The translations under genes were made by a program, and so were the position numbers. Positions 34,125 through 43,482 of a stretch of 58,995 nt of DNA are shown in pieces; the first letter of the stretch is position 1, and the number at the start of each line of letters is the position of its first letter. The notes beneath the pieces were generated by a model. It ran no database searches. It saw only the letters and a list, made by a program, of their open reading frames with translations, and had not been told where the DNA came from. Origin of the DNA: Butyrivibrio sp. VCD2006. GTDB taxonomy: Bacteria; Bacillota; Clostridia; Lachnospirales; Lachnospiraceae. The stretch lies in assembly GCF_000423925.1 (NCBI RefSeq), contig NZ_KE384109.1, positions 1 through 58,995 of the forward strand. The letters run 5' to 3'.

Positions 34125-36269
34125 TCACTCCTTCACCAGCGGCAATCTCACATCCACCGATGAATTATCAATTACATAGGAATAAGTGTGCTCTTTTTGC
34201 TCCTCAAGGAGAGAAGCATCAAGTCCCCAGGTATCATCTAAAATAACTCTGTAGGGATCCCAGGTTGTCAGAATGAGCTTTAATTGATGCCCCTTTGCCA
34301 CGGTATATACTGTCGGAAGCATGTAGAAGGTGTAATCGTAATATTTTCCGGATTCAAGCTTCTCTGTTTTCGTATACTCGGATTGGTCAGATCCGCAGCC
34401 GGGATTGGTGAGATCGGTCCATCCGAAGGAAAAGCATTTGGCATGTGTAGAGCTTTGAACATAGTCCTTAAGCAGGGCAGGATCTAGGCCGCCGCCCTGA
34501 TCCAGCTCCTTGACGGTTTTTACAGGAAGGGTGTCACTTAGTTTACTCTTGGTTATATATGCATGAAAAGGTTCGCCGTCATCCGTGGTATCGATGAGAA
34601 TGGCGGTTATCATCATACTTTCCAGATCTACTGAATTTGTGGAAAGTCTGACATGGACCTCGGGAACACCGGAAATAGTGGCTTCATCAGGAAGCTCAAT
34701 GTCATATACGGCTGCATTTCTATCGTCAAGGCCCAGGTAGAAATCATCTTGCATATCTATGATAAGAGTATTATTCTTGGATGCCTCCTCTGAGTACTCC
34801 GCAAGGCCGACGCTTGAAACCTCGGTGACATCACCGGTCTTTACGGCAGATACCTTACCTTCCTGATATTCACCAAAGGAATCATATCGGGCAAATTTAC
34901 CTGTAATATTGTTCTGAACTGTAATCTCAGACATATCCTCTATGCCATTGTCCACATCATAGAGGTAGTGAGAGAGCCATTTATTCTGAATTTCAAGCCA
35001 GGGCTCATCATCGATCACAAGAGTATGGAGATAATTGTGACCATCCTGATGTAAAAAGAGCTTAACCGGCTTATTTGCCTTTTTAAAGGCGTTATACATA
35101 AGATTAGCCTGTTTGGAGGTAACGTTGAAATCGTTCAGACCCTGAATAATGAGTGCAGAGCAGTTAATCTTTTGATAATCGTCGGAATAGTCGCATTCTT
35201 CCCATATAGGAGCATAATTGCCGTTGGCCTCAGTTTCATCCTCGGAAATCTGCCACAGCCATGAGCGATATTCATCATTAAGTACTGTCCAGTCATCATC
35301 CAGGAAAACGCCGCCACAGGTAAAGGCTGCCAGGGTGTTGGTATATTCCGGATCAGAAGTAATGGATATGCCCTGGGAATTGGTATAGTCATACCATGAA
35401 GCAATTCCTGCATAGGGGATTATGGTTTCAAGCCCCTTTACTCCGGTAGTTGCGACTTCGTAGGGAAGTGTTGCTCCATATGAGCAGCCTGTCATGGCAA
35501 CCTTTCCATTGGACCAATCAGCTTTGATCTGAATATTACTTGTTGTGTCAGTATAGGCGATTCTGTCGCCTGTAAGCCACTCGACAACGCATTTATGAGA
35601 ATCTCTTTCGAGATCTCTTCCGCACAGCTCAAACCCCTCTGAGCCATAAGTACCGATACCGGAGCATTCAACAACAGCGAAGCCGCGGACAAGATAGTAG
35701 TCATAGTATTTACCATAAGTAAAGCCCTCTCCACCTGAATCAGGGACAGCATAATTCCAATCCTTATCGGGGCGTGCAGCTTCGGCCGCCTCTTTTGTAC
35801 TCATTTCTCCGGAGGCTTTCCTCTTTTTCCCGCTATTATACAGCGTTTTATAATCGAAAGGCTTTTCAAGCAGTGCGTCATCGGGGCTAGTGTAAAACTG
35901 ATTCACGATGCCTGCACCATAGGGAGTGGGATCGTAGATGACCCCTGCCTTGAATTTTCCATCTACTGCGCCGGTGGGAACCTGGACAAAAACCTTAACC
36001 AGATCGGCCATTCCATCATTATCCGTGTCATGATCGGTCTCCACATATACGCAGAAACGCTGAATATCGTTGTCCTCATTGGTATATTCAGGATCACGCA
36101 AATCGGAATAGTCTAGCATGGGCCTTAGCATTCCGTCCTCTATGCGAAGATTACCATCATATTCAGTGGAATCTTCTTCTGCAAGACCAATAATTCTGCT
36201 GTTACCTGGAGCGACTAACATCATTAGCAAGGAAAAAATCACACATATCACTGAAATCTTATTCTTCAT
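34125..36269 (-). CDS. Secreted X-Pro dipeptidyl-peptidase (S15 family)
   Basis: A 714-residue protein with a signal peptide (1-30). The alpha/beta-hydrolase core holds the nucleophile Ser in TGCSYGATLPYE (about residue 270), the Asp in QGLNDFNVTS and the His in QDGHNYLHT. The C-terminal third is the PepX_C jelly roll (about 490-710). S15 enzymes remove X-Pro dipeptides, and relatives act as cocaine or ester hydrolases. Most bacterial PepX enzymes are cytoplasmic, so a signal peptide is notable but known in Clostridia. AAAGGAT lies 8 bases before the ATG, and a mobile-element-like hairpin lies in the leader. Confidence 0.88.
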   Translation of the reverse strand: MKNKISVICVIFSLLMMLVAPGNSRIIGLAEEDSTEYDGNLRIEDGMLRPMLDYSDLRDPEYTNEDNDIQRFCVYVETDHDTDNDGMADLVKVFVQVPTGAVDGKFKAGVIYDPTPYGAGIVNQFYTSPDDALLEKPFDYKTLYNSGKKRKASGEMSTKEAAEAARPDKDWNYAVPDSGGEGFTYGKYYDYYLVRGFAVVECSGIGTYGSEGFELCGRDLERDSHKCVVEWLTGDRIAYTDTTSNIQIKADWSNGKVAMTGCSYGATLPYEVATTGVKGLETIIPYAGIASWYDYTNSQGISITSDPEYTNTLAAFTCGGVFLDDDWTVLNDEYRSWLWQISEDETEANGNYAPIWEECDYSDDYQKINCSALIIQGLNDFNVTSKQANLMYNAFKKANKPVKLFLHQDGHNYLHTLVIDDEPWLEIQNKWLSHYLYDVDNGIEDMSEITVQNNITGKFARYDSFGEYQEGKVSAVKTGDVTEVSSVGLAEYSEEASKNNTLIIDMQDDFYLGLDDRNAAVYDIELPDEATISGVPEVHVRLSTNSVDLESMMITAILIDTTDDGEPFHAYITKSKLSDTLPVKTVKELDQGGGLDPALLKDYVQSSTHAKCFSFGWTDLTNPGCGSDQSEYTKTEKLESGKYYDYTFYMLPTVYTVAKGHQLKLILTTWDPYRVILDDTWGLDASLLEEQKEHTYSYVIDNSSVDVRLPLVKE

Positions 36270-36290
36270 AAATAAAATCCTTTCGTTTGT

Positions 36291-36715
36291 CGTAGGCGGA
36301 AACCCACTACGCTTGCGTGGTGGGAGGAGCCTTGTAAATTGTTGTCCAAGAACATATGTGCTATAATATACATAACAGCAAGTTCCAAGAGAAAACCGTT
36401 AGGCGCGCTGTTCGCCAAAGGCACTCTTTCGTACATTGGCAAGTATATATGAGGTTGCCGTTATAAGACTTGCAACGGCGTAAAATATACTCAAGCGTTT
36501 GCGTATACTGTATGGCATGGGAATATGTAATCCGTGAGGTTTACATACAGAGTACCTGATACAGTTACAGATGAGCATATCTTGTCTGTAAAGGGTGTTG
36601 TCAACCACCCTATGATGCATCACCACGGAAGTCACACCGCTAAAATGTAGGAGTTATTGCAACAAACTACAGGGTAGATGCAAGCCCATTACCTTTAGGT
36701 GATGGGTGGTTGACA
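36291..36715. mobile_element. Remnant or non-autonomous IS200/IS605-like element
   Basis: One end is CGTAGGCGGAAACCCACTAC leading into a hairpin (CCCACTACGC with GCGTGGTGGG). The other end is CCCATTACC-TTTA-GGTGATGGG then TGGTTGAC, shaped like the right-end hairpin of the IS200 element at 54056. The 350 bases between have scattered hairpins but no intact transposase; a 78-codon open frame on the minus strand has no recognisable feature. The left end recurs alone at 10684. The gap from here to the kinase gene at 37035 holds AT-rich sequence and one small hairpin (GCATAG/CTATGC near 36980). Confidence 0.45.
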
Positions 36716-37034
36716 GACAGGCCTTCCTATTCTTTAAATGAGTCATTGGCTATTTATCAAAAAGCGGTAAGCAGTGCATAATCCCGTAAACTAATTGTAA
36801 CAAACACCCTCATTAAAAATGTGTAAACAATGAATAAAGAATTGTATAAAAACCGGAAGTCTCTCGTAAATATATGAAAAGCCATTAAAATATTGACGTT
36901 TTAGAAAATTTTAACCTACGCTTTATATCCATTAAATACCTTAGCTGTATGATAAAAATGTCATTTATTATTTTGGATGCATAGGCGTTTTTTGAAGAAA
37001 AATCTATGCCAAAGTAATAGTGCGGAGGGACAGT

Positions 37035-38036
37035 ATGGGTAAGCGTAATGTCAAAGACACGATCAAATTTACGATTACTGGTGGGACTCTTTTTGCAATT
37101 ATAATGGTATTTGGTACTCTCTGGGCCGGTAGAAAAGCCAGCACGGATTCCCTTTATGCAGTCAGGAAGGTCAGCCTTCTTTTCATGGAGGAAATGACCG
37201 CCCGAAGGGAACAGGTAGTGGCTTCGACGCTTTCAGATTATATAAAGGACTTAGATGTTGCGATTGGCCTTATTTCCAAGGAAAATCTTGCCAGTCAGGA
37301 GAGCCTTCAGAGCTATCAGACCAGAATGAAGCAGCTTTATGGCCTTGAAAAGTTTGCTTTTGTTGATGAAACCGGGATTATCCATACATCGCGTGGAACA
37401 AGAACCGACATCGAAAGCTATGCATTTGATTACATGACCATCTCAGGTCCTGAAATATCTATACGAAACCTTGGTAGAGAAGGTAAAAAAATAGTAATTG
37501 CCGTTCCGGTTGATCGTTTGCCTTACGAGGGCACGCATCTACTGGTGTGCTTCATGGAAATGGACATGAAGACCATGCTTGAGAGCATATCTTTTGAGTC
37601 GAAGGATTCAAATAGCACTACTTTTTGCAATATCTACACAAAGGACGGAACAGCTCTGACCAATATAGTTCTTGGCGGTCTTGCCAGTGAGAACAATCTT
37701 CTCGAAGCCCTGTCCAATGCCAAATATGATGAAAACTACAACTACGAAGCTCTTGTTGATGATTTTGAAAATGGCAGGCGGGGTGAGATTTCTTTTGAGT
37801 ACAACAATATCGAAGAGACTCTCTATTATATTCCGGTTGATAATACAGACTGGGTTCTGACATATCTGATAAGAGAAAGTGTTATCAGTAATCAGATTGG
37901 ATCAATAACATGGCGCATCATCAGAAGAAGTCTCCTGATGTCTTTTTTTGCTGTCCTTATCCTGGTCGCAGTTTTTGCAGTGATGATTCGTGAGATGAAA
38001 AAATCGCGAGCTCAGCTCAGCATCTGCTGTCCCTGA
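37035..38036 (+). pseudogene. Hybrid histidine kinase, sensor half (frameshifted)
   Basis: Starts at the ATG at 37035 after GGAGGG. A membrane span (about 15-35), an extracytoplasmic sensor region of about 240 residues and a second span (about 295-320) are intact. After MIREMKKSRAQLS the frame stops. The next codons in another frame read SAQHLLSLINDILDMSRIESG, which normally lies about 75 residues further on in this kinase type. The missing part is the dimerisation and phospho-acceptor region (SHEIRTP). At the join the sequence GCTCAG overlaps a second CTCAG, so a deletion between short repeats is likely. The product cannot phosphorylate itself. Confidence 0.8.
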
Positions 38037-39151
38037 TTAACGATATCCTCGATATGTCCAGGATTGAGTCAGGGCGAATGATAATCCGTAATGAGGAATT
38101 TTCCTTCTCCAAGCTGATGGAACAGATAAATATAATCATCGGCGGACAGTGCTCTGAAAAGGGCGTGGATTACAACTGTCACATCAATGGGGAACTGAAG
38201 GATTATTATATTGGCGATAGCATCAAGCTCAGACAGGTGCTTATCAATATTCTCGGCAATGCGGTGAAGTTTACACCTACAGGGAAAAGCGTGGATTTTT
38301 TAGTTGAGAGAGTAGGTGGATATGATGGTAAGTCTACCTTGAGATTTGTGATAAGGGACACCGGTGTAGGTATGAGCAAAGAGTTCCTGCCAAGAATCTT
38401 TGATACCTTTTCCCAGGAAAACTCCCAGGCGGCAAACAAGTACGGAAGCTCCGGGCTTGGCATGGCGATTACCAAGAATATCGTGGATATGATGAACGGT
38501 AATATAGATGTTCAGAGTGAAAAAGGCGTTGGTACCACTTTCACGGTGACCATTACTTTGAATGATTCCGACAGGAATGATGAATCCGTTGAAGATATCG
38601 AGATCAGGCCTCAGGATATGAGTGTTCTGATAGTTGATGATGATTCCGTTGCCTGTGATCATGCAAAGCTCATTCTTGGAAATGCCGGTATTGCAACGGA
38701 AACAGCTTTGTCCGGCCAGGAGGCCGTTGAAAAAGTAAAGCTACGTCAGGCAAGACGAGAGCCCTATAACCTCATCGTAATCGACTGGAAGATGCCTGAA
38801 ATGGATGGAGTTGAGACTACAAAAGCCATCCGATCTGAAATAGGGGATGAGACGGCGATAATAATTCTGACAGCGTACAACTGGGACGATATCCTTGATG
38901 AGGCTCTGGAGCCCGGGTACTATGACGCAATTTTGATGGATATGCGCATGCCGGAGATGAACGGAATGGAAGCTACGGCGGCTATTCGCGGCCTGGATAG
39001 GCCTGATGCGAAGGAAATCCCGATTATCGCCCTTACCGCGAATGCATTTGATGAAGATGTACAAAGGAGTCTTCAGGCAGGCATGAATGCACATTTGTCA
39101 AAGCCTGTTGAGCCCGAGGTACTCTTTGAAACCTTGGAAGAGCTTTTATAA
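38018..39151 (+). pseudogene. Hybrid histidine kinase, ATPase and fused receiver half
   Basis: Continues the gene at 37035 after the frameshift; an ATG at 38054 could restart it, but no ribosome binding site is seen. The HATPase part (about residues 50-170) has an N box, DTGVGM and SSGLGM. The receiver begins with VLIVDDDSVACDH and has its Asp in VIDWKMPEMDG. After LTAYNWDDILDEALE it jumps to PGYYDAILMDMRMPEMNGME, which belongs to the middle of a second receiver. So an in-frame deletion has fused two receivers into one double-Asp hybrid. With the phospho-acceptor His lost, the module is probably dead. Confidence 0.78.
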
Positions 39152-39194
39152 GAAAAGGATTCTTTTTAGGAAAATAGAGTATTACCATAAAAAA

Positions 39195-39223
39195 CGGGGA
39201 CTATCGCATTATGATAGTCCCCG
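39195..39223. terminator. Bidirectional terminator
   Basis: CGGGGACTATC pairs perfectly with GATAGTCCCCG around GCATTAT. AAAA precedes it and CTTAATTT follows. It lies between the converging kinase remnant and the Ltp-repeat gene. Confidence 0.88.
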
Positions 39224-39236
39224 CTTAATTTGCTGT

Positions 39237-40280
39237 TTAGTTTGTAGGAAAATGCATATTTTTAACTGCGTACTGTGCCTGTTCCTCAGTGAAGTTATCA
39301 TACTCAACAAGTGAGCGGATAAGATCTTCCTTTGTGTCGTAGTCAATGATGTCTGTCAGATATTTCGCCTGATTCTTGGCTTCTTCGTACCAGTCAATCT
39401 CTTTGTTTGTCTCAAGATAGCTGATAGCATATTCTGCCTGCTCGGGAGTGTAACCGCAGGATACATATGTAAGCATGTCATACATTCCCTGTCTGGAATA
39501 GTAGGAGCCGTCGCGTATGAATCTTGCCCATCTGAGACATTCCTCGTTCCAGTCAACAAGTCCCTGAGCCTCGAGATAGTCTACAGCTACGGTTGCTTCT
39601 GTTTCAGTATAGCCGATATAATCTCTTGTCAGCTGATCGATAAGAGCGGCTCTTGAATAAGGAGTGGAGCTTAGCTGATCCTGTGCTTCACGAATTGCCT
39701 GTTTCTCGCCGGGGGTCATATCCTTTACATCCTTGGCAGTCACCTGAGTGGTCACTACAACGGGAGCAACCGGATCAACCTGTGTATGATTGCGGGATCC
39801 AAGACCGACGATTCCGAGGCAGATACCGATAAGCGCTACAGTTGCAATGCTTGCTCCTATTGCAGCCATGAAAACCGGCTTCTTTTTATCATCTTTCTCT
39901 ATTATTATTTCTGCTTCGTAGGGATAAAGCTCGTTGTTTTCTCCCGGTATGAAGCCATGTATTGTCTTGTCTAATTTTAAATCATTGACGGCAGAGTCCT
40001 CTTTATAGGCCACATTTCCATTACTCTTGTAAGTAGGTGCGTTCTGGAACTGCGCTGTCTGAGCCTGTGTTGTCTGAGCTCTCTGATATTGCATCTGAGC
40101 ACCCTGGTACTGTGCCTGAGCACCCTGATATTGAGCCTGGGCCTGAGCACCCTGAAACTGCGCTGTCTGAGCTCGCTGATACTGCGCATGTGCTGCCTGA
40201 TATTGTGATGCCTGTGCATTTGGTGCGGTCTGATAAGCACCGCCATAAGCTTGATTAGTCCCCACTGATTTGTTATCCAT
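39237..40280 (-). CDS. Membrane-anchored Ltp-repeat protein
   Basis: A 347-residue protein. Residues 1-90 are low complexity, rich in Gln, Ala and Tyr (AQYQGAQ repeats). One membrane span lies at about 135-160. The C-terminal 160 residues hold three Ltp-type helix pairs of about 48 residues (YSRAALIDQLTRDYIGYTETEA, then similar units with EQAEYAISYLE and EQAQYAVKNM). In phage TP-J34 the Ltp lipoprotein blocks DNA injection of other phages; chromosomal relatives are mostly of unknown role. Here a span replaces the lipid anchor, with repeats outside the cell. GAGGAG lies 7 bases before the ATG. The 307 bases upstream show no gene or clear site. Confidence 0.8.
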   Translation of the reverse strand: MDNKSVGTNQAYGGAYQTAPNAQASQYQAAHAQYQRAQTAQFQGAQAQAQYQGAQAQYQGAQMQYQRAQTTQAQTAQFQNAPTYKSNGNVAYKEDSAVNDLKLDKTIHGFIPGENNELYPYEAEIIIEKDDKKKPVFMAAIGASIATVALIGICLGIVGLGSRNHTQVDPVAPVVVTTQVTAKDVKDMTPGEKQAIREAQDQLSSTPYSRAALIDQLTRDYIGYTETEATVAVDYLEAQGLVDWNEECLRWARFIRDGSYYSRQGMYDMLTYVSCGYTPEQAEYAISYLETNKEIDWYEEAKNQAKYLTDIIDYDTKEDLIRSLVEYDNFTEEQAQYAVKNMHFPTN

Positions 40281-40587
40281 ACAAAACTCTCCTCTGTTTT
40301 TTGCTGATTTTCAGCACCCTCAGCGGTATTTTATCATCCTATAGGTACATATTCAATTGCTTTTACATACAGTAAAGGCTTTGTAATGGGCATAATATGG
40401 CAAATTAGCTCTTAGTTTGACTTTATAAATATTTCCCATTTTGAGGCGTTTTTTTAGCATGAATGAACAAATTACATATGATAAAATTAAGTTCAAAGGG
40501 TATTTGGCAAACTCTGCAGCGAATCAAATATAGTAATCGGCAGACATTTTCAGCTACTACAGCTGTACCAAGGGAAGGGAGATTTCT

Positions 40588-41709
40588 ATGGCAAAATCTA
40601 AGGTTTATTTTACTGATTTCAGGACACACATTGGAACCAGTCAGGGCGTGAAGCTTCAGAAGCTGTGCCGCGCTGCTGGTATCGATACCATTAATTTTGA
40701 TGGAAAATTTGTTGCGATCAAGATGCATTTCGGAGAGCTTGGCAACTTTTCATATTTAAGACCTAATTATGTTAAAGCGGTGGCTGACCTTATAAAAGAA
40801 CTCGGTGGCAAGCCGTTTTTGACAGACTGTAACACACTTTATCCCGGAAGCCGCAAGAATGCGGTGGATCACCTCTACAACGCTGAGGTCAACGGATTTA
40901 ACAGCGTTACAACCGGGTGTTATGTAATAATCGCAGATGGCCTCAAGGGTACAGACGAAGCAGTTGTTCCGGTTCCCAACGGAGAATTCTGTAAGGAGGC
41001 TGCTATCGGTCGTGCACTTTACGATGCGGATATCATCATCTCTCTGTCTCATTTTAAAGGCCATGAGATGACAGGCTTTGGCGGTGCTATAAAGAACGTC
41101 GGCATGGGCGGAGGAAGCCGCGCAGGAAAAATGCAGCAGCACAATGACGGCAAGCCCACAGTAAATCCTAATCGTTGCAGAAACTGTAAGCTTTGTGCGA
41201 AGGAATGCGGATCAGATGCTATTTCTTATGAATCGGGAAAAGCTGTGATAAATCAGGATATCTGTAAAGGCTGCGGAAGATGCATAGGCGCTTGCAATTT
41301 TGATGCGATATCTGCTAATGATGGCACTGCAACAGAGAAATTGTGCTGCAAGATGGCGGAGTACACGGCAGCTATCCTGAATGATAAGCCGTCCTTCCAC
41401 ATAAGTCTCATAATGGACGTATCTCCAAACTGCGACTGCCACGGCGAGAACGACGCTCCGATTCTTCCAAACCTCGGAATGTTCGCTTCATTTGATCCTG
41501 TTGCTATTGACCAGGCCTGCGCTGATATGGCCCTCGCAGCAGAGCCTATAAGAAACAGCCAGCTTGGTGACAACCTGGCTAAGATGGACTGGCATCGCAA
41601 CAATGACCATTTCCTTGACAGTAATCCTAATGTTCGCTGGAAAGAAACTCTTGAACACGGAGAGAAGATAGGACTTGGAACAAGAGATTATGAGCTGATA
41701 AAGCTTTGA
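40588..41709 (+). CDS. DUF362 protein with two 4Fe-4S clusters
   Basis: A 373-residue protein. The N-terminal and C-terminal parts together form a DUF362 domain (VAIKMHFGELGN, SLSHFKGHEMTGFGGAIKN, FASFDPVAIDQACADM). Inserted at about 190-255 is a bacterial ferredoxin fold with two CxxCxxCxxxC sets (CRNCKLCAKEC and CKGCGRCIGAC). Proteins of this form are common in anaerobes and presumed to be redox proteins or iron-sulphur carriers; the reaction is not known. AAGGGAG lies 8 bases before the ATG. It stands alone and converges on the GT39 gene. Confidence 0.92.
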   Translation: MAKSKVYFTDFRTHIGTSQGVKLQKLCRAAGIDTINFDGKFVAIKMHFGELGNFSYLRPNYVKAVADLIKELGGKPFLTDCNTLYPGSRKNAVDHLYNAEVNGFNSVTTGCYVIIADGLKGTDEAVVPVPNGEFCKEAAIGRALYDADIIISLSHFKGHEMTGFGGAIKNVGMGGGSRAGKMQQHNDGKPTVNPNRCRNCKLCAKECGSDAISYESGKAVINQDICKGCGRCIGACNFDAISANDGTATEKLCCKMAEYTAAILNDKPSFHISLIMDVSPNCDCHGENDAPILPNLGMFASFDPVAIDQACADMALAAEPIRNSQLGDNLAKMDWHRNNDHFLDSNPNVRWKETLEHGEKIGLGTRDYELIKL

Positions 41710-41754
41710 TATGGTACTTTTAGTTTTGGTGCAGCACGTATCAAAGTGGCTGTA

Positions 41755-43248
41755 TTAGTACATATCAGAACTGAAAATCAGATATGAATCATCCTGCAGT
41801 ATTACGTGACCGGTCAGCTGTTTGGCGTAGGTGTCCCATAAATCCTTATCAACTATGATGAGTGAGCCTTCGTCACTTAGGAAATTGTCGATGGTTCCGT
41901 CAACTGCAATAAAATCACAGTACATTTCGGCAGGTGCCACATATTCACATTCCCAGTGGCCCTGCCCTTTGTATTGCCTGAAATCAGAGAGCAGATATAC
42001 ATTTCTTCCTGCAAATTCATCGCCGTAGGTTGCGGCGAAATCAAGCATATCCTGCGTGAATTCATCCACCGGATGTCCGCCGTTTCCGGCAAGATTTATA
42101 TCGTATTTGATACATGGAATGATAAAGAATAATGAAGCGGCAGCGATAAAGCCTATAGGAATCAGTGCTGCAATGGGATTTCGCAGCTCGTAATGCTTGG
42201 CAACGGCTCCGACAAGCCGGGCTACAAGGATGCAAAGTGCAAGCTGTGAGGTGTAGGTATACCAATCCAGATAGCTTCTTAAAACTGCAAAGAAAAGTAT
42301 CGGCAATGCAGTCCAGACAAGGAATAGATAGTTTTCAGAGAGAAAATCAGTAACGACCGTTATTGATTTTGATCCGGAGTGAATCCTGACAATTACCAGG
42401 GCGATTGCAGCTACGACAAAAGTAACAATGAATAGCTGCATTACGTTTGATGTCATGAAATCAGAGACCGGCTTCATAAAGGTTTGCTCGGAGGCTGCGA
42501 CTCTGTCCACAGTTTCGCCAACCATAAGTGTATCGATGAATTCCATTCCGTCGAACATTGATCTCTTGATCATCCAGGCTACCGGCAGAGCAGCGGCGAG
42601 GAGTGCAGATAATATCACTCTTTTTACAGATCTGAAGGCTGCATGGATTTTCGGGATATAGAGAAGGCCGATGAAGAAAATAAGTGCCGCGTGTGGCCCT
42701 TTGCACATAAAGGCCATGCCCAGTGAAAAGCCGTATAGATACATAAAATGCGGATTGTGCTTTATTTCGTAAAGTGAGATTATGGCGATTACAAAGAAGA
42801 AGTTGAAGAAAGAGTCCATTTCAGCGGCTCTGTACATATGGAAGGTGAAGAAGGGAGTGCAGGCTGCAAAAATGAAAGGAAAAATTGCAGCTGAGAACAG
42901 ATTATCTCTTTTTATTAAAAAGCTGATGATTGTAAGTAGTGTCAATAATCCTCCAACTGCAGATGGGAAGCGGGCTGCGAAGCAACTTGCTCCCAGCACT
43001 TTAAAGGAGGCAACCATCAGATCAAGGCAGAGCGGAGGTTTGGAATTAAAATAGTCTGCAGCGTACTTATACGTGTTGACTATCCAGTTACTTTGCTTGT
43101 ACATCTCATATGCATTTGTGGCGTGGTAGGCTTCATCGGTTGAAATCAAATATCCTGCGCCGAGATTGTGAAAAAGCATATAGAAAATCAGAACAGTAGC
43201 ACCTGTAAGAATAGATAGTAAAAATCCCGTTTCAAACTTTTTGACCAT
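41755..43248 (-). CDS. GT39-type membrane glycosyltransferase
   Basis: A 497-residue protein from the ATG at 43248 (GGGGGAG 8 bases upstream). It has about 11 membrane spans. The first outer loop carries STDEAYHATNAYEMYK, with the Asp-Glu pair that PMT/ArnT-like GT-C enzymes use for catalysis, then NSKPPLCLDLM, a typical lipid-sugar loop motif. It transfers sugar from a polyprenyl phosphate to a target outside the membrane (lipid, glycan or protein). The C-terminal soluble region is about 100 residues. The target is unknown, but nearby secreted proteins could be substrates. Confidence 0.85.
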   Translation of the reverse strand: MVKKFETGFLLSILTGATVLIFYMLFHNLGAGYLISTDEAYHATNAYEMYKQSNWIVNTYKYAADYFNSKPPLCLDLMVASFKVLGASCFAARFPSAVGGLLTLLTIISFLIKRDNLFSAAIFPFIFAACTPFFTFHMYRAAEMDSFFNFFFVIAIISLYEIKHNPHFMYLYGFSLGMAFMCKGPHAALIFFIGLLYIPKIHAAFRSVKRVILSALLAAALPVAWMIKRSMFDGMEFIDTLMVGETVDRVAASEQTFMKPVSDFMTSNVMQLFIVTFVVAAIALVIVRIHSGSKSITVVTDFLSENYLFLVWTALPILFFAVLRSYLDWYTYTSQLALCILVARLVGAVAKHYELRNPIAALIPIGFIAAASLFFIIPCIKYDINLAGNGGHPVDEFTQDMLDFAATYGDEFAGRNVYLLSDFRQYKGQGHWECEYVAPAEMYCDFIAVDGTIDNFLSDEGSLIIVDKDLWDTYAKQLTGHVILQDDSYLIFSSDMY

Positions 43249-43482
43249 CTTGTCTCTCCCCCAAAGAAACAAAAAATCCAATAGAAATACGGAAAAACGT
43301 TTAATAGATTTTCTAAATATCATTTTAATTCATCGGTCACTATCTTGCAACATCAGTGATATATGTAAAAACCATCTAAATAACTTATTATTTCTTTATT
43401 AATATATTGGTTTTTCGAACATTTTTGTTGATAAAAAAGATAGAATATATATGAAACATTGACTTAATTTGGGATAGTGTGC

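Noticed and set aside
36399..36635. TnpB fragment in the element at 36291
   Set aside because: None of the frames shows the RuvC or zinc-finger motifs of TnpB, so no coding claim is made.
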